A DNA stretch of 49,732 nucleotides, from contig NZ_QURB01000012.1 in the NCBI RefSeq assembly GCF_003402975.1, positions 1-49,732 of the forward strand. Direction: 5' to 3'. The notes beneath the pieces were generated by a model. It was not told where the DNA came from. It saw nothing but the letters and a program-made list of their open reading frames with translations, and ran no database searches. Made by a program: the position numbers and the translations under genes. This document shows, in pieces, positions 38,401 through 46,856 of the stretch; within the stretch, counting starts at the first letter, position 1, and the number at the start of each line of letters is the position of its first letter. Source of the DNA: Brumimicrobium aurantiacum. GTDB taxonomy: Bacteria > Bacteroidota > Bacteroidia > Flavobacteriales_D > Crocinitomicaceae.

Positions 38401-38954
38401 CCATTACTATTTACTTTCACGATGTCATGAACTGGGTTTCCGTTATAGGATGTAAAATCTCCAGCAATAAAGATATCCCCATTTGGTGAAATTTCAATAG
38501 ATTTTACATTTTGAAATCCTCCAGTAATTCCAGTACCTACATTAAAACTATTATCGATACTTCCATCACTCAATAACCTAACAATTCCAGTTGCTGGAAT
38601 TCCATTGAAAGTATCGAAAACTCCGCCAACTAAAATCTTTCCATCACTTTGAATCTTAATATCGAATATAAAACCGTTAAATCCAGTTCCAACGTTAAAT
38701 GACTGGTCAAGAGATCCGTCCGGGTTTAATCGTGCAATATAATTTATACTTTCTCCATTATAAGATGTAATGTCTCCTCCGATAATTAATTTGCCATCAC
38801 TTTGTAAAGCAGTTGCTTGAACATTATCAACTCCTGTCATATCTCCAAATGAAAGGTCATCCACAGTATTGAATGTTAAATCTATTTGACCTAATTGATT
38901 ATATGCAGAAAAAGAAAAGAATAAAGTCAGTAGTGTAAGTAAGTATTTTGTCAT
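35427..38954 (-). CDS. Large T9SS cargo protein with delta-60 repeats
   Basis: 1,175 residues. A signal peptide (1-18) is followed by many 50-60-residue delta-60 repeats (about 35-740) with the pattern LQSDGKLIIGG then IARLNPDGSLDQSFN. A short cysteine-bearing region (SCTSDGGLSI...), a DUF11/DUF7619-type beta domain beginning at GFDPNDKQVYPSGKC (about 955-1095), and a type A sorting domain (VYPNPFNDELKI to IYILKLKNN) complete it. It is exported through the type IX system. The repeats probably form a propeller; the ligand is unknown. It is monocistronic. Confidence 0.9.
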   Translation of the reverse strand: MTKYLLTLLTLFFSFSAYNQLGQIDLTFNTVDDLSFGDMTGVDNVQATALQSDGKLIIGGDITSYNGESINYIARLNPDGSLDQSFNVGTGFNGFIFDIKIQSDGKILVGGVFDTFNGIPATGIVRLLSDGSIDNSFNVGTGITGGFQNVKSIEISPNGDIFIAGDFTSYNGNPVHDIVKVNSNGTFDNTFIVAAGFNYSLNEIHLQSNGKLIVRGNFTDYNSSGINKIIRLNQDGTHDTGFNIGTGTNVGISLIYEAPNSKLYIGGQFTSIQGNNNIKYLARFTADGILDPSLDFYPEVQPPTVLEEINSEIYFAGGSSTPLESRMYNGDEIPGNSGPHSIYSMAYDGTTMYVTGFTGVYKIDLPSCEPDPQYNIGNGTKELSQVEVLPNGKLLVGNNGKVINFYNSSIIESPILRLLPDGQLDSTFSLNINTHNGHVHYIGDFVVQDDGKILVCATFDVNSSQYEHLLRFHPDGSVDSTFQLDNSIYTSDRYLKMTIQDNGKIMLGVSTLTQAGVTENRLYRLNTDGSIDYSFNGTSIYSPNNVGRILKILCATNGDIYVARESGDILALNPNGSVNSSFANLNLNFSYFKDIIFDHNGDLIIVAKFGTSLHEKKRILLPSYTIDPNYDNSLSTADDFKLKMQSDGKLVTLDTYKTSVTYGWQYSNGIRRYNYDGTFDENIFGSASESYEAHLAQNMTFNQQNDILLTGGFNNLNTSFLKNGITRIINDAPYDTCAYIDGYITIDSLVSCTSDGGLSINGINGASPYSYNWTVGSSGTSSSLQVSSGGAYICEITDTNNCTATVGSYIEGPTSTGSSFDLNANLVYSEFRPGFDSKVWLNAFNNGCQPTNGQLKLVLDNNVLVNSSYPQATFSGDTLVWDFSAMDYFSTHFNPFINVHTINQAQIGDTVCLELIITPIPGDHDTTNNVKTYCVPVVNGFDPNDKQVYPSGKCIPNYITQDQKLTYKIRFQNTGNSEAININVIDTIDNNLDMNTFHVIGSSHDMKTEILGNNIVNFVFDDIHLIDSFTNEIESNGYLIFEIEPKPNLPHGTVISNESDIYFDFNPPVLTNSVKNTIYDGDLSSLNCFASLEQTEKLQKSLVYPNPFNDELKIKSFYGKGQLTLYSSIGQKIMNESTNHQGEGLINTKDLSPGIYILKLKNNTTEETIRIVKSN

Positions 38955-39121
38955 AAGTAAAATCTTCTAATTAAATTCAAATTTAAACAAAAAAAGTATT
39001 TATACAATATACTCATACTCGTTGTTGAAATGTTATTTTAAACCTTTTTACATTTCTCTTGTTTTAATCAAATAATAATGGTGATATTCACCTTTTTAAG
39101 GATTAGAATCGAATCTATAAT

Positions 39122-39829
39122 TTGAGAGAAATCAAAAAAATAGCAGTATTACTTTTTGTGCGAAATGCATACGAAGAATTGAAGCACAAAGCTTTGATTA
39201 AAGGCGAGAGTAGTAAAAATGTTCTGCTGTTTAAGTACCTCAATAAAAGAATCGTCAATACCGTAAAAGATACAGATTACAATTATTTTATCATTGATTC
39301 GTCTCAACAACATGGCCGAACCTTTGCCGAACGATTTAAAAATGCGTTTAAAAGTATTTTTCAAGCTGGATACGATGCGGTAATTAGTTTGGGAAATGAC
39401 ACTCCACAGGTCAATAGTAAAACTTTACATGATGTAGTAGATCACTTTGAACATAACGATGTCGTTGTAGGGAAAACCAATTTAGGCGGTGCTTATACGA
39501 TTGGATTAACCAAGTATGCATTTTCAAAATGTTCATTCGAAGCAGTCGATTGGCGCACGAGTCATGTGGTTGAATCTATTGAAGAACGGGCCATTTTTCA
39601 AGGAAGTTCATTTGTTCAACTCGATGAGGTTTACACAGAATTGAGTACGCACAACGACTTAAATCTATTCCTTCAGCAACTTTTAACGAAGCATATTAGA
39701 CTAGAAGACGATACTTTCTTCTTAAGTCTTATTTCAAAACCAAATCATTTCGATAATTATCCTCAACTTCAAATGGACATCATTCTTCATGGTGTTACAG
39801 AAATTCGAGGTTCTCCTTCATTTATTTAG
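39122..39829 (+). CDS. TIGR04282-type (DUF2064) glycosyltransferase
   Basis: A 235-residue nucleotidyl/glycosyl-transferase-A fold protein. The start is a TTG; there is no ATG near the family N terminus. It has AVLLFVRNAYEELKHKAL, the diphosphate/metal loop SLGNDTPQVN (usual form GSDxP), and NLGGAYTIGLTK (usual form DGGYxLIGL). In other genomes this family travels with TIGR04283 and the radical-SAM enzyme ArsS for arsenosugar synthesis. Here it comes 109 nt before a SusC/SusD operon on the same strand. Confidence 0.8.
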   Translation: MREIKKIAVLLFVRNAYEELKHKALIKGESSKNVLLFKYLNKRIVNTVKDTDYNYFIIDSSQQHGRTFAERFKNAFKSIFQAGYDAVISLGNDTPQVNSKTLHDVVDHFEHNDVVVGKTNLGGAYTIGLTKYAFSKCSFEAVDWRTSHVVESIEERAIFQGSSFVQLDEVYTELSTHNDLNLFLQQLLTKHIRLEDDTFFLSLISKPNHFDNYPQLQMDIILHGVTEIRGSPSFI

Positions 39830-39937
39830 TTAAAACAAATACTTTTTTATTCAAAAGAAATTTTGACTTTTTAGTTAAAGTCAATTGGATATTCTATGCA
39901 TTTAATACGCTTATTTTTTAACTAAATAACATTATTT

Positions 39938-42900
39938 ATGAAATTATTTTACACCGTCATCTTCGTGATGATAGGATTAGTTGGATTGTCACAAAAGACA
40001 ATTCAAGGTGTGGTTTCCAACGAAAAAAATGAAACTATTCCTTACGTTAAAGTAAAAATTATTAATAAAAATCAGGGAACTGAGACAGATGAAAATGGGG
40101 CCTTCAAATTGATGGTAAACGCATCAGATTCAATACGTTTTTCTGCAATAGGCTATGAAAACCAAACACTTTCTGTTCAAAACAGTATAGATTGGAACAT
40201 TACATTAGTTTCAGCTGTAAATGAACTCGATGAGGTTGTTGTAACAGCGCTTGGTTTAAAGCGAAATAAACGCGATTTAGGTTATGCTGTTCAAACCTTG
40301 AAAGGAGAGGAAATTACTGAAGTTAGACATCCAAATTTGGTGAATGCATTGGCTGGTCGAGTGGCTGGAGTTCAAACCACCAACGGTTCTTCTGGAGTAG
40401 GATCATCTTCTCGTGTAATTATTCGTGGAGAAACTTCACTTTCTGGAAATAATCAACCGCTATTTGTGGTAGATGGTGTTCCGGTGAGTAACGAATTCAT
40501 TGCCAACAATACTGAAAATTTAGAATCTGGTTTTCATGAGGTAGATTATGGAAATGGAATTGGTGACTTGAGTCCAGATGATATCGCTTCCATAAATGTC
40601 TTAAAAGGCCCAAGTGCTGCTGCACTTTATGGTGCACGTGCAGCTGGTGGTGTTATTGTCATTGAAACCAAAGAAGGGAAAGCGAGTGATGGAATTGGAG
40701 TAAGTATTAATTCAAGTGTTACTTTTGAAGAAATTGCTTTTTTACCTCAATTTCAAAATAGGTATGGTCAAGGTGCTGGAGGTGTTTTTGCTTATGAAGA
40801 TGGCTTAGGTAGTGGGATTGGTGATGGTGGATTGGTGAGTTTTGGTCCTGAAATGAATGGCCAATTGATTACGCAATACGATGGTCCTTCCTACGATGAA
40901 AATGGAAATCCGGTGCGCGGTGGAGATGTGATTGCAAGAAATGGAAATCCAATTACTCCTACAGCATGGAATGCAAATCCAGATAACGTTAGAGACTTTT
41001 TTCAAACTGGGGTAACCAGTCAACAAAACATTGCTTTATCTGGAGCTAATGATAACGGTAGTTTCCGACTTTCATATACAAGATTGGATAATCAAGGAAC
41101 CTTACCAAACTCAGATTTTATCAGAAATAATGTGGCTTTAACAAGTACCTATAATTTCACCGATCGTTTGAGTGTTAGAACACATGCTACATTCATCAAC
41201 TCTTCTTCAAATCACCGACCAGGTTTAGGTTATGGAAGTGAAAATGTGATGTATTCTTTCCTTTGGATGGGACGACAAGTAGACCTTACAGCAGCTGAAG
41301 ATTATTGGCAAGCTGGACAAGAAGGATTTAAGCAATATACTTACAATAGTCAATGGCTTGACAATCCTTATTTTAATGTCTATGAAAACCGCAATGGATT
41401 TGAAAAGAATAGATTACTCGGAAATGCTATGTTTAAATATGAAATTTCTGAACATTTAAACTTAAGATTTCGTTCAGGAGTTGATACCTATTCAGATTTA
41501 AGAACTTCACGTAGAGCCTTTAGTACTCAGCGTTTCCCTATTGGAGCTTACAGAGAAGATGATGTCTCTTTTACTGAGTTAAACACTGATTTAATGTTGG
41601 CTTATGATAATAATTTTGGTGAAAAACTAAAATTTAATGCAGCCATTGGAGCCAATAACTTTACGCAAGAAACGCGCTACAAAAGTTTATTGGCAGGTCA
41701 ATTGTCTGTTCCAGGAATCTATAATTTTGAAAACTCTAAAATTCCATTAGAAGCCTCTCAATTTAATGCCCAAAAGCAAATCAATTCTGTTTATGGTTTA
41801 ACAGGTATTGCTTATGATCGCTTTTTATTCTTAGATGTAACATTGAGAAATGATTGGTCAACGACTTTACCTGTTGAAAGCAATTCATTTGCTTACTATT
41901 CTGTAAACGGAGCTTTTGTTTTTACAGAAAAATTAAATACACCTGACTGGTTTTCATATGGAAAGTTAAGGGTGAGTACATCGAGTGTAGGTTCTGATAC
42001 AGATCCTTTCCAACTGCGAAATACTTACGCATTTAACCAAAATTATGGGAGTTATCCTTTACTTACCAATAGTTCAATTTTGTTGAATGAAAATCTAAAA
42101 CCTGAGCGAATTAATGCTTTAGAAGCGGGTACTGAATTGTATTTCTTTGATGAACGCATCGGTTTAGATGTTACCGTTTATCAAAATACAGCGAAAAACC
42201 AGATCATTACTTTACCGACTTCTTCATCTAGTGGATATGCAGGTCAAGTAATTAATGGTGGAGTTATTCAAAGTCGAGGAGTAGAGGTTATGCTAACCAC
42301 AACGAATATCAAAAAAGAAAACTTCAGCTGGTCAACTTATGTGAACTTCAGTAAAGGCGCTAGTTATGTTGAAGAGTTACCAGAAGGAATAGATCAATAT
42401 ACAACAGGTTTTGCACGTTTATACACAACCGCAGAAAATACTGTTTTTTATATTGCTGATTCTGATGGTGGACGAATTGGAGATATGTATGGAACAGGAT
42501 TTCAAAAAACCGAAGATGGAAGAATAATTTATGGTGCCAACGGATTACCTTTACGTGACAATGAGTTACGTTATTTAGGGAATTACAATCCTGATTTTAT
42601 TCTTGGTATTGGAAATCAATTTGAGTACAAAGGATTTAAGCTAAATGTACTTTTAGACTGGAGACATGGGGGTGAAATAATATCCCGTACAAGAGCGGTA
42701 GGTTCTACATCTGGAGTTTTAGCAGAGACCATTGATGGAAGAGAAGATGGAATTATTGGTGATGGAGTTGTTAATGTAGGAACAGAAAGTAACCCAATTT
42801 ATGAAGAAAATACAACAGCAGTTTCCGCTTCAGAATACTATAATCAATTTTATAATCGTGCAAATGAAGAAAGTTCAGTTTATGATGCTTCTTATTTAAA

Positions 42901-43132
42901 AATTCGCGAAATAGGACTTTCGTATACATTTCCAGACCGTTGGGTTTCAAAATTCAATATAGAGGCCTTTAAAGTTGGTTTCATAGCACGTAATTTATTC
43001 ACTTGGACAGAGAATCCACATTTTGATCCAGAATTGAGTGCCATGCAAGGAACGTCTCAAATATATGGAGTGGAAGATTTATCTTATCCATCTTCAAGAA
43101 GTTATGGAATTCAAGTTCAATTTAAATTTTAA
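39938..43132 (+). CDS. SusC/RagA-type TonB-dependent outer-membrane transporter
   Basis: 1,064 residues. A signal peptide (1-18) is followed by a carboxypeptidase-regulatory-like domain (about 20-95, IQGVVSNEKNETIPYVKVKI), the plug with the SusC signature (VVVTALGLKRNKRDLGYAVQ, then IIRGETSLSGNNQPLFVVDG) and a C-terminal barrel ending in aromatic VQFKF. With the SusD protein 3 nt behind it, it forms an outer-membrane uptake complex. No glycoside hydrolase lies nearby, so the substrate may not be a polysaccharide. Confidence 0.95.
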   Translation: MKLFYTVIFVMIGLVGLSQKTIQGVVSNEKNETIPYVKVKIINKNQGTETDENGAFKLMVNASDSIRFSAIGYENQTLSVQNSIDWNITLVSAVNELDEVVVTALGLKRNKRDLGYAVQTLKGEEITEVRHPNLVNALAGRVAGVQTTNGSSGVGSSSRVIIRGETSLSGNNQPLFVVDGVPVSNEFIANNTENLESGFHEVDYGNGIGDLSPDDIASINVLKGPSAAALYGARAAGGVIVIETKEGKASDGIGVSINSSVTFEEIAFLPQFQNRYGQGAGGVFAYEDGLGSGIGDGGLVSFGPEMNGQLITQYDGPSYDENGNPVRGGDVIARNGNPITPTAWNANPDNVRDFFQTGVTSQQNIALSGANDNGSFRLSYTRLDNQGTLPNSDFIRNNVALTSTYNFTDRLSVRTHATFINSSSNHRPGLGYGSENVMYSFLWMGRQVDLTAAEDYWQAGQEGFKQYTYNSQWLDNPYFNVYENRNGFEKNRLLGNAMFKYEISEHLNLRFRSGVDTYSDLRTSRRAFSTQRFPIGAYREDDVSFTELNTDLMLAYDNNFGEKLKFNAAIGANNFTQETRYKSLLAGQLSVPGIYNFENSKIPLEASQFNAQKQINSVYGLTGIAYDRFLFLDVTLRNDWSTTLPVESNSFAYYSVNGAFVFTEKLNTPDWFSYGKLRVSTSSVGSDTDPFQLRNTYAFNQNYGSYPLLTNSSILLNENLKPERINALEAGTELYFFDERIGLDVTVYQNTAKNQIITLPTSSSSGYAGQVINGGVIQSRGVEVMLTTTNIKKENFSWSTYVNFSKGASYVEELPEGIDQYTTGFARLYTTAENTVFYIADSDGGRIGDMYGTGFQKTEDGRIIYGANGLPLRDNELRYLGNYNPDFILGIGNQFEYKGFKLNVLLDWRHGGEIISRTRAVGSTSGVLAETIDGREDGIIGDGVVNVGTESNPIYEENTTAVSASEYYNQFYNRANEESSVYDASYLKIREIGLSYTFPDRWVSKFNIEAFKVGFIARNLFTWTENPHFDPELSAMQGTSQIYGVEDLSYPSSRSYGIQVQFKF

Positions 43133-43135
43133 ATC

Positions 43136-44554
43136 ATGAAAAATATAATAATATATATCGTAGTCGCCTTATTTTTCTTTGGCTGTAAAAAGTTTGATGA
43201 ATCGAATATCAATCAAAATGCTCCAGAAAATGTAAATCCGCAGTTTTTACTTTCCAATGTTTTGGCAGAGGCTTCAAATAATCAAGCCTATTGGGGCTGG
43301 CATGCAGGGAATTTACTTGCGCAACATTCCTCCAATTTGGAGTTTTTGCCGGTTGACAGATACAACTTGGGTTCAAATGAAGGATTATGGACCGCAACCT
43401 ATCGTTTGATGAAAGACTTAAAAGACATTAAAAACAGTGAACAAGGAAACGAAGCTTATACAGCTGTTGCAGATGTTTTAACGGCGCATCAAGCGAGTCT
43501 GTTGACAGATTTATGGACAAATGTTCCATTTTATGAAGCGTTGAATGGTCAAGATGAAGGAAACTTTACGCCAGCTTTCGATACTCAGGAAGAGATTTAT
43601 ACTGGCGAAGGCGGAATTCTAGATTTGCTAGAAAATGCAGTAAATACCCTTCAAAATACGACAGATCGAATCGAAGGAGACTTAATGTATCAAGGAAACT
43701 TAAATCAATGGATTGCTTTTGCAAATAGTTTAAGAGTGCGATATTTGGTTAGAATCAGTAACAAAGTAAATGTGTCAACTGAACTACAAGATATTGTTGA
43801 TAATAGTGTTCTATTTCAAAGTGTGATGGAAGAAGCTGATGTTCCATACTTGTCAGCATCACCAAATCAGTGGGTTATTTTCACGGAGCGTGAAGGACGA
43901 TATGTAGATGTGCGAATGAGTAAAACTGCTGAAGATATTCTTACGCCACTCAATGATCCAAGGATGGCACATTATTATAAACCAACGGCAAATTCAACAG
44001 CTGGAAACGAGCAATATTTAGGATTACCCAATGGATTGAGTCGACAAAGTCAAAACAATTATGATTTAAGCGATATTTCATTGATGGGGAGTTTTTTGAG
44101 AGATGAGCCAGATGCCGTAAAAGCATCTTTTATGACCTACTCAGAATTGCAATTTTGTTTGGCAGAAGCGGCTCAAAAAGGATTGATTAGCGGAAGCTCA
44201 TCAACCTATTATGAAAATGGAATTCAAGCTTCTTTTGATCATTTGGGATTACAAATGCCAAGTGGATATTTAACCCAAATGAATGTCCCATTAGGTTCTG
44301 GAAATGAATTAGAGAAGATTATGACTCAAAAATGGATTGCTTCCTTTTTAAACGGCTTTGAAGCTTGGTTTGATTTCAGAAGAACAGGTTTCCCTGACTT
44401 ACCAATGCCTCAAGACAATTTAAACAATAATGTATTTCCTGTTCGTTATGCTTATCCCTCCACGGAACAAGCAGTGAATGGTTCAAATTATTCTCAAGCC
44501 GCTGGAGCGATAGGAGGTGATAATTATAATAGCAAAGGTTGGTGGGAACAATAG
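43136..44554 (+). CDS. SusD/RagB-type outer-membrane lipoprotein
   Basis: 472 residues with a lipoprotein signal (FFFGC, lipid cysteine at residue 17). The helical SusD-like fold of the RagB/SusD_2 subgroup is recognised from NPQFLLSNVLAEAS and LTDLWTNVPFYEAL near the N terminus, and from the C-terminal KWIASFLNGFEAWFDFRRTG. It is the surface lid that binds ligand for the SusC partner. Its end overlaps the next gene by 16 nt. Confidence 0.93.
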   Translation: MKNIIIYIVVALFFFGCKKFDESNINQNAPENVNPQFLLSNVLAEASNNQAYWGWHAGNLLAQHSSNLEFLPVDRYNLGSNEGLWTATYRLMKDLKDIKNSEQGNEAYTAVADVLTAHQASLLTDLWTNVPFYEALNGQDEGNFTPAFDTQEEIYTGEGGILDLLENAVNTLQNTTDRIEGDLMYQGNLNQWIAFANSLRVRYLVRISNKVNVSTELQDIVDNSVLFQSVMEEADVPYLSASPNQWVIFTEREGRYVDVRMSKTAEDILTPLNDPRMAHYYKPTANSTAGNEQYLGLPNGLSRQSQNNYDLSDISLMGSFLRDEPDAVKASFMTYSELQFCLAEAAQKGLISGSSSTYYENGIQASFDHLGLQMPSGYLTQMNVPLGSGNELEKIMTQKWIASFLNGFEAWFDFRRTGFPDLPMPQDNLNNNVFPVRYAYPSTEQAVNGSNYSQAAGAIGGDNYNSKGWWEQ

Positions 44555-45897
44555 AAGAAAATTTTAGTTTTTGGCAATGGACATTGGTAATTGCTACCAG
44601 TGTCCTTTTGATTGTGTTTTCTCCATTAGCGAAAAATGCAAAACAATTTTTTAATGCCCAAACCAAAGGGAAAAGTCCCAATTTTGGAATGCTCACTGGA
44701 AGTTTGGTCATTTCTTGGGTGTTTGCTAAATCAATTGCTGTAGCCTCAGATTTAGGTTTTGAACATGGTTTTACCGGAGGATTAGCGTATGCCTCTTATT
44801 ACGGTTCCTTTTTAGTTGCTGGAGTTGTGATTTACAGAATGAGAACAATAGGTGGCTTTACTAGTATTCATTCTTTTTTAGGACAGAAATTTGGACAAAA
44901 GGCCTTGCAATTGTTTTCTGTTGTCATCGCGATTCGGTTATTCAACGAAGTTTGGTCAAACACCATGGTAATTGGTTACTACTTCGGAGATTATGGAAGT
45001 ACGCCATTTTTTGCTTCGGTGATTGTTTTTACGGTATTAACTTTGATTTATTCCTTAAAAGGAGGATTGAGTAGTTCTATCTTTTCCGATCTAATTCAAA
45101 TTGGGTTATTCGGAATTTTACTGATTTCCATTTTGGTGATTTTCGGAGGTCAAAGTGAATCCAGTTTAGGAGAAGTGGTAACCGAAGGAGATTTTTCATT
45201 CGACAATGGCGTGAATCTGATTTTGGTTGGTTTACTCCATAGTTTTTCCTATCCATTTCACGACCCTGTGATGACAGATAGAGGATTTATTTCAAAACCC
45301 AAAACAACATTGTGGAGTTTTATCTTTGCAGGAATTCTAGGAGGCTTGTTAATCTTTACATTTAGTTTGGTTGGAATTTATGGCCGACTAAATGGCGCTG
45401 ATTCTAGTGATTTAACTTCATTTGGAGCTTTGTTTGGTCCGTTGATGTTGTTGCTGATTAACTTCATTATGATTGTTTCAGCATCTTCGACATTAGACTC
45501 TTCTTTTTCTTCCGCTTCAAAATTAATTGCTGTTGATTTAAAAAAAGGTGAGACCCTAAAAGTGGGACGATGGTCGATGCTTATTTTCACGATAGCAGGC
45601 TCTATTCCCTTGTTTTTCGATCCTGCGATTTTATCTGCTACAACAATCAGTGGAGTAATGGTAATTGGTTTAACCCCCATTTTCTTATTTTGGAAAATTC
45701 CCGCTCCAAAATTGAGTTTCTTTTTGAGTGTACTTTCAGGAATTGGATTTGGATTGCTCGCTGTACTAGATTTATTTCCAAAATCGTTAGTTATAACAGA
45801 TGGTCCTTATAGTGATTTACTGTGGATCACAATTTTTGGAATAATTGTTTGTTTTATTGTTTACTTTATACCGATTGGGTTAAAATCCAAAAAATAA
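44539..45897 (+). CDS. Sodium:solute symporter (SSS family)
   Basis: 452 residues with about 12-13 membrane helices of the LeuT-like SSS fold. The start is a TTG or the following GTG, both inside the end of the susD gene, which implies translational coupling. The sodium/proline symporter-type phrase is SASSTLDSSFSSASKLIAVD. Placed after SusC/SusD, it would carry the imported compound across the inner membrane. The substrate is unknown; sugars, amino acids and nucleosides are all possible for the family. Confidence 0.85.
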   Translation: MVGTIEENFSFWQWTLVIATSVLLIVFSPLAKNAKQFFNAQTKGKSPNFGMLTGSLVISWVFAKSIAVASDLGFEHGFTGGLAYASYYGSFLVAGVVIYRMRTIGGFTSIHSFLGQKFGQKALQLFSVVIAIRLFNEVWSNTMVIGYYFGDYGSTPFFASVIVFTVLTLIYSLKGGLSSSIFSDLIQIGLFGILLISILVIFGGQSESSLGEVVTEGDFSFDNGVNLILVGLLHSFSYPFHDPVMTDRGFISKPKTTLWSFIFAGILGGLLIFTFSLVGIYGRLNGADSSDLTSFGALFGPLMLLLINFIMIVSASSTLDSSFSSASKLIAVDLKKGETLKVGRWSMLIFTIAGSIPLFFDPAILSATTISGVMVIGLTPIFLFWKIPAPKLSFFLSVLSGIGFGLLAVLDLFPKSLVITDGPYSDLLWITIFGIIVCFIVYFIPIGLKSKK

Positions 45898-45899
45898 AT

Positions 45900-46727
45900 A
45901 TGGAAAACACTGATTTACATCTCTTCTTTGGAGGTTCTTATAGTAACCTTCATGCTTTGAAAGCCTTGCAAATTGAAGCAAAGCGTTTAAATATTTCATC
46001 GCGTAAAATTTACCATACAGGTGACGTTGTGGGCTATTGTGCATTTCCAAACGAAACATTAAACTTGGTTAGAGATTGGGGAATAAATGCTATTGCTGGA
46101 AATGTAGAAGTACAACTGCGAGAAGATGAAGAAGATTGTGGCTGTAACTTTGATGAAGGTACTCGCTGTGCAAACTTTTCTACCCTTTGGTATCCTTATG
46201 CAAAAATGAATGTTTCATTGGAAAATAAAGCTTGGTTAAAAGATTTATCAACGCATTCTAAATTTGAAATTGACGGTGTGAAAATCGGAATGATCCATGG
46301 AGGATTAACTGATATTTCACAATTTATTTTTAAAAGTACACCTCAGTCTATAAAGGAAGAAATAGCCAAAGAATTGGAAGTAGATGTCGTTATTGCTGGT
46401 CATTCAGGTTTGCCCTTTATGCAAACATTGGATGATTTTACTTGGATTAACCCTGGAGTAATTGGAATGCCAGCAAACGATGGAACACCGCGTGTTTGGT
46501 ATACTTTATACAATGCTAAAACCAAAACATTTTCTTCACATTCATTATCTTACGATCATCAAGCAGCAAGTGAAGCTATGACAAAAAATCAACTTCCACC
46601 AGAATATGCCAAAACCTTAATTGATGGTTTGTGGGACAATTGTGAGATACTGCCAGATGCGGAAACCAGTGAAAGAGGAATTCGGATAGTACCAGCTGAG
46701 TTATGCTTGGGAGTGGCAGTGAAGTAG
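45900..46727 (+). CDS. Calcineurin-like phosphoesterase-fold protein with degenerate metal site
   Basis: 275 residues from the ATG 2 nt after the symporter stop. The fold is recognised from SNLHALKAL, TGDVVGY, GNVE, MIHGG and AGHSGLPF. Compared with the canonical motifs, motif I D-x-H is G12-S-Y14, the GNH histidine is V69, and GHxH ends in G; D42, N68 and two later histidines remain. An insert DCGCNFDEGTRC adds cysteines that could bind a metal. Catalysis of the usual kind looks unlikely, or the metal site has been rebuilt. It is the last gene of the SusC-SusD-symporter operon. Confidence 0.75.
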   Translation: MENTDLHLFFGGSYSNLHALKALQIEAKRLNISSRKIYHTGDVVGYCAFPNETLNLVRDWGINAIAGNVEVQLREDEEDCGCNFDEGTRCANFSTLWYPYAKMNVSLENKAWLKDLSTHSKFEIDGVKIGMIHGGLTDISQFIFKSTPQSIKEEIAKELEVDVVIAGHSGLPFMQTLDDFTWINPGVIGMPANDGTPRVWYTLYNAKTKTFSSHSLSYDHQAASEAMTKNQLPPEYAKTLIDGLWDNCEILPDAETSERGIRIVPAELCLGVAVK

Positions 46728-46791
46728 GTTTAGTGTTTGTTGGATTAAGAAATATTTGTAATTTTAAAGTTGGTGATAGTTAGGATTCAGA

Positions 46792-46817
46792 CTACCACGA
46801 GAAGAAAATCGTGGTAG
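46792..46817. terminator. Hairpin between convergent genes
   Basis: A 9-bp stem CTACCACGA with TCGTGGTAG, loop of 8 nt. The T run after it is poor, so it may be a dispersed palindrome serving as a weak terminator. CCACGAGAAG also occurs inverted at 48779-48788. Confidence 0.5.
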
Positions 46818-46856
46818 CGAGGGTATTTTCAGCCATACTATTGGAGAAAGAAAATT

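Noticed and set aside
35427-38954. CRISPR-like or tandem DNA repeats in the large T9SS gene
   Set aside because: The periodicity is at protein level (delta-60 repeats); the DNA copies are diverged and in frame.
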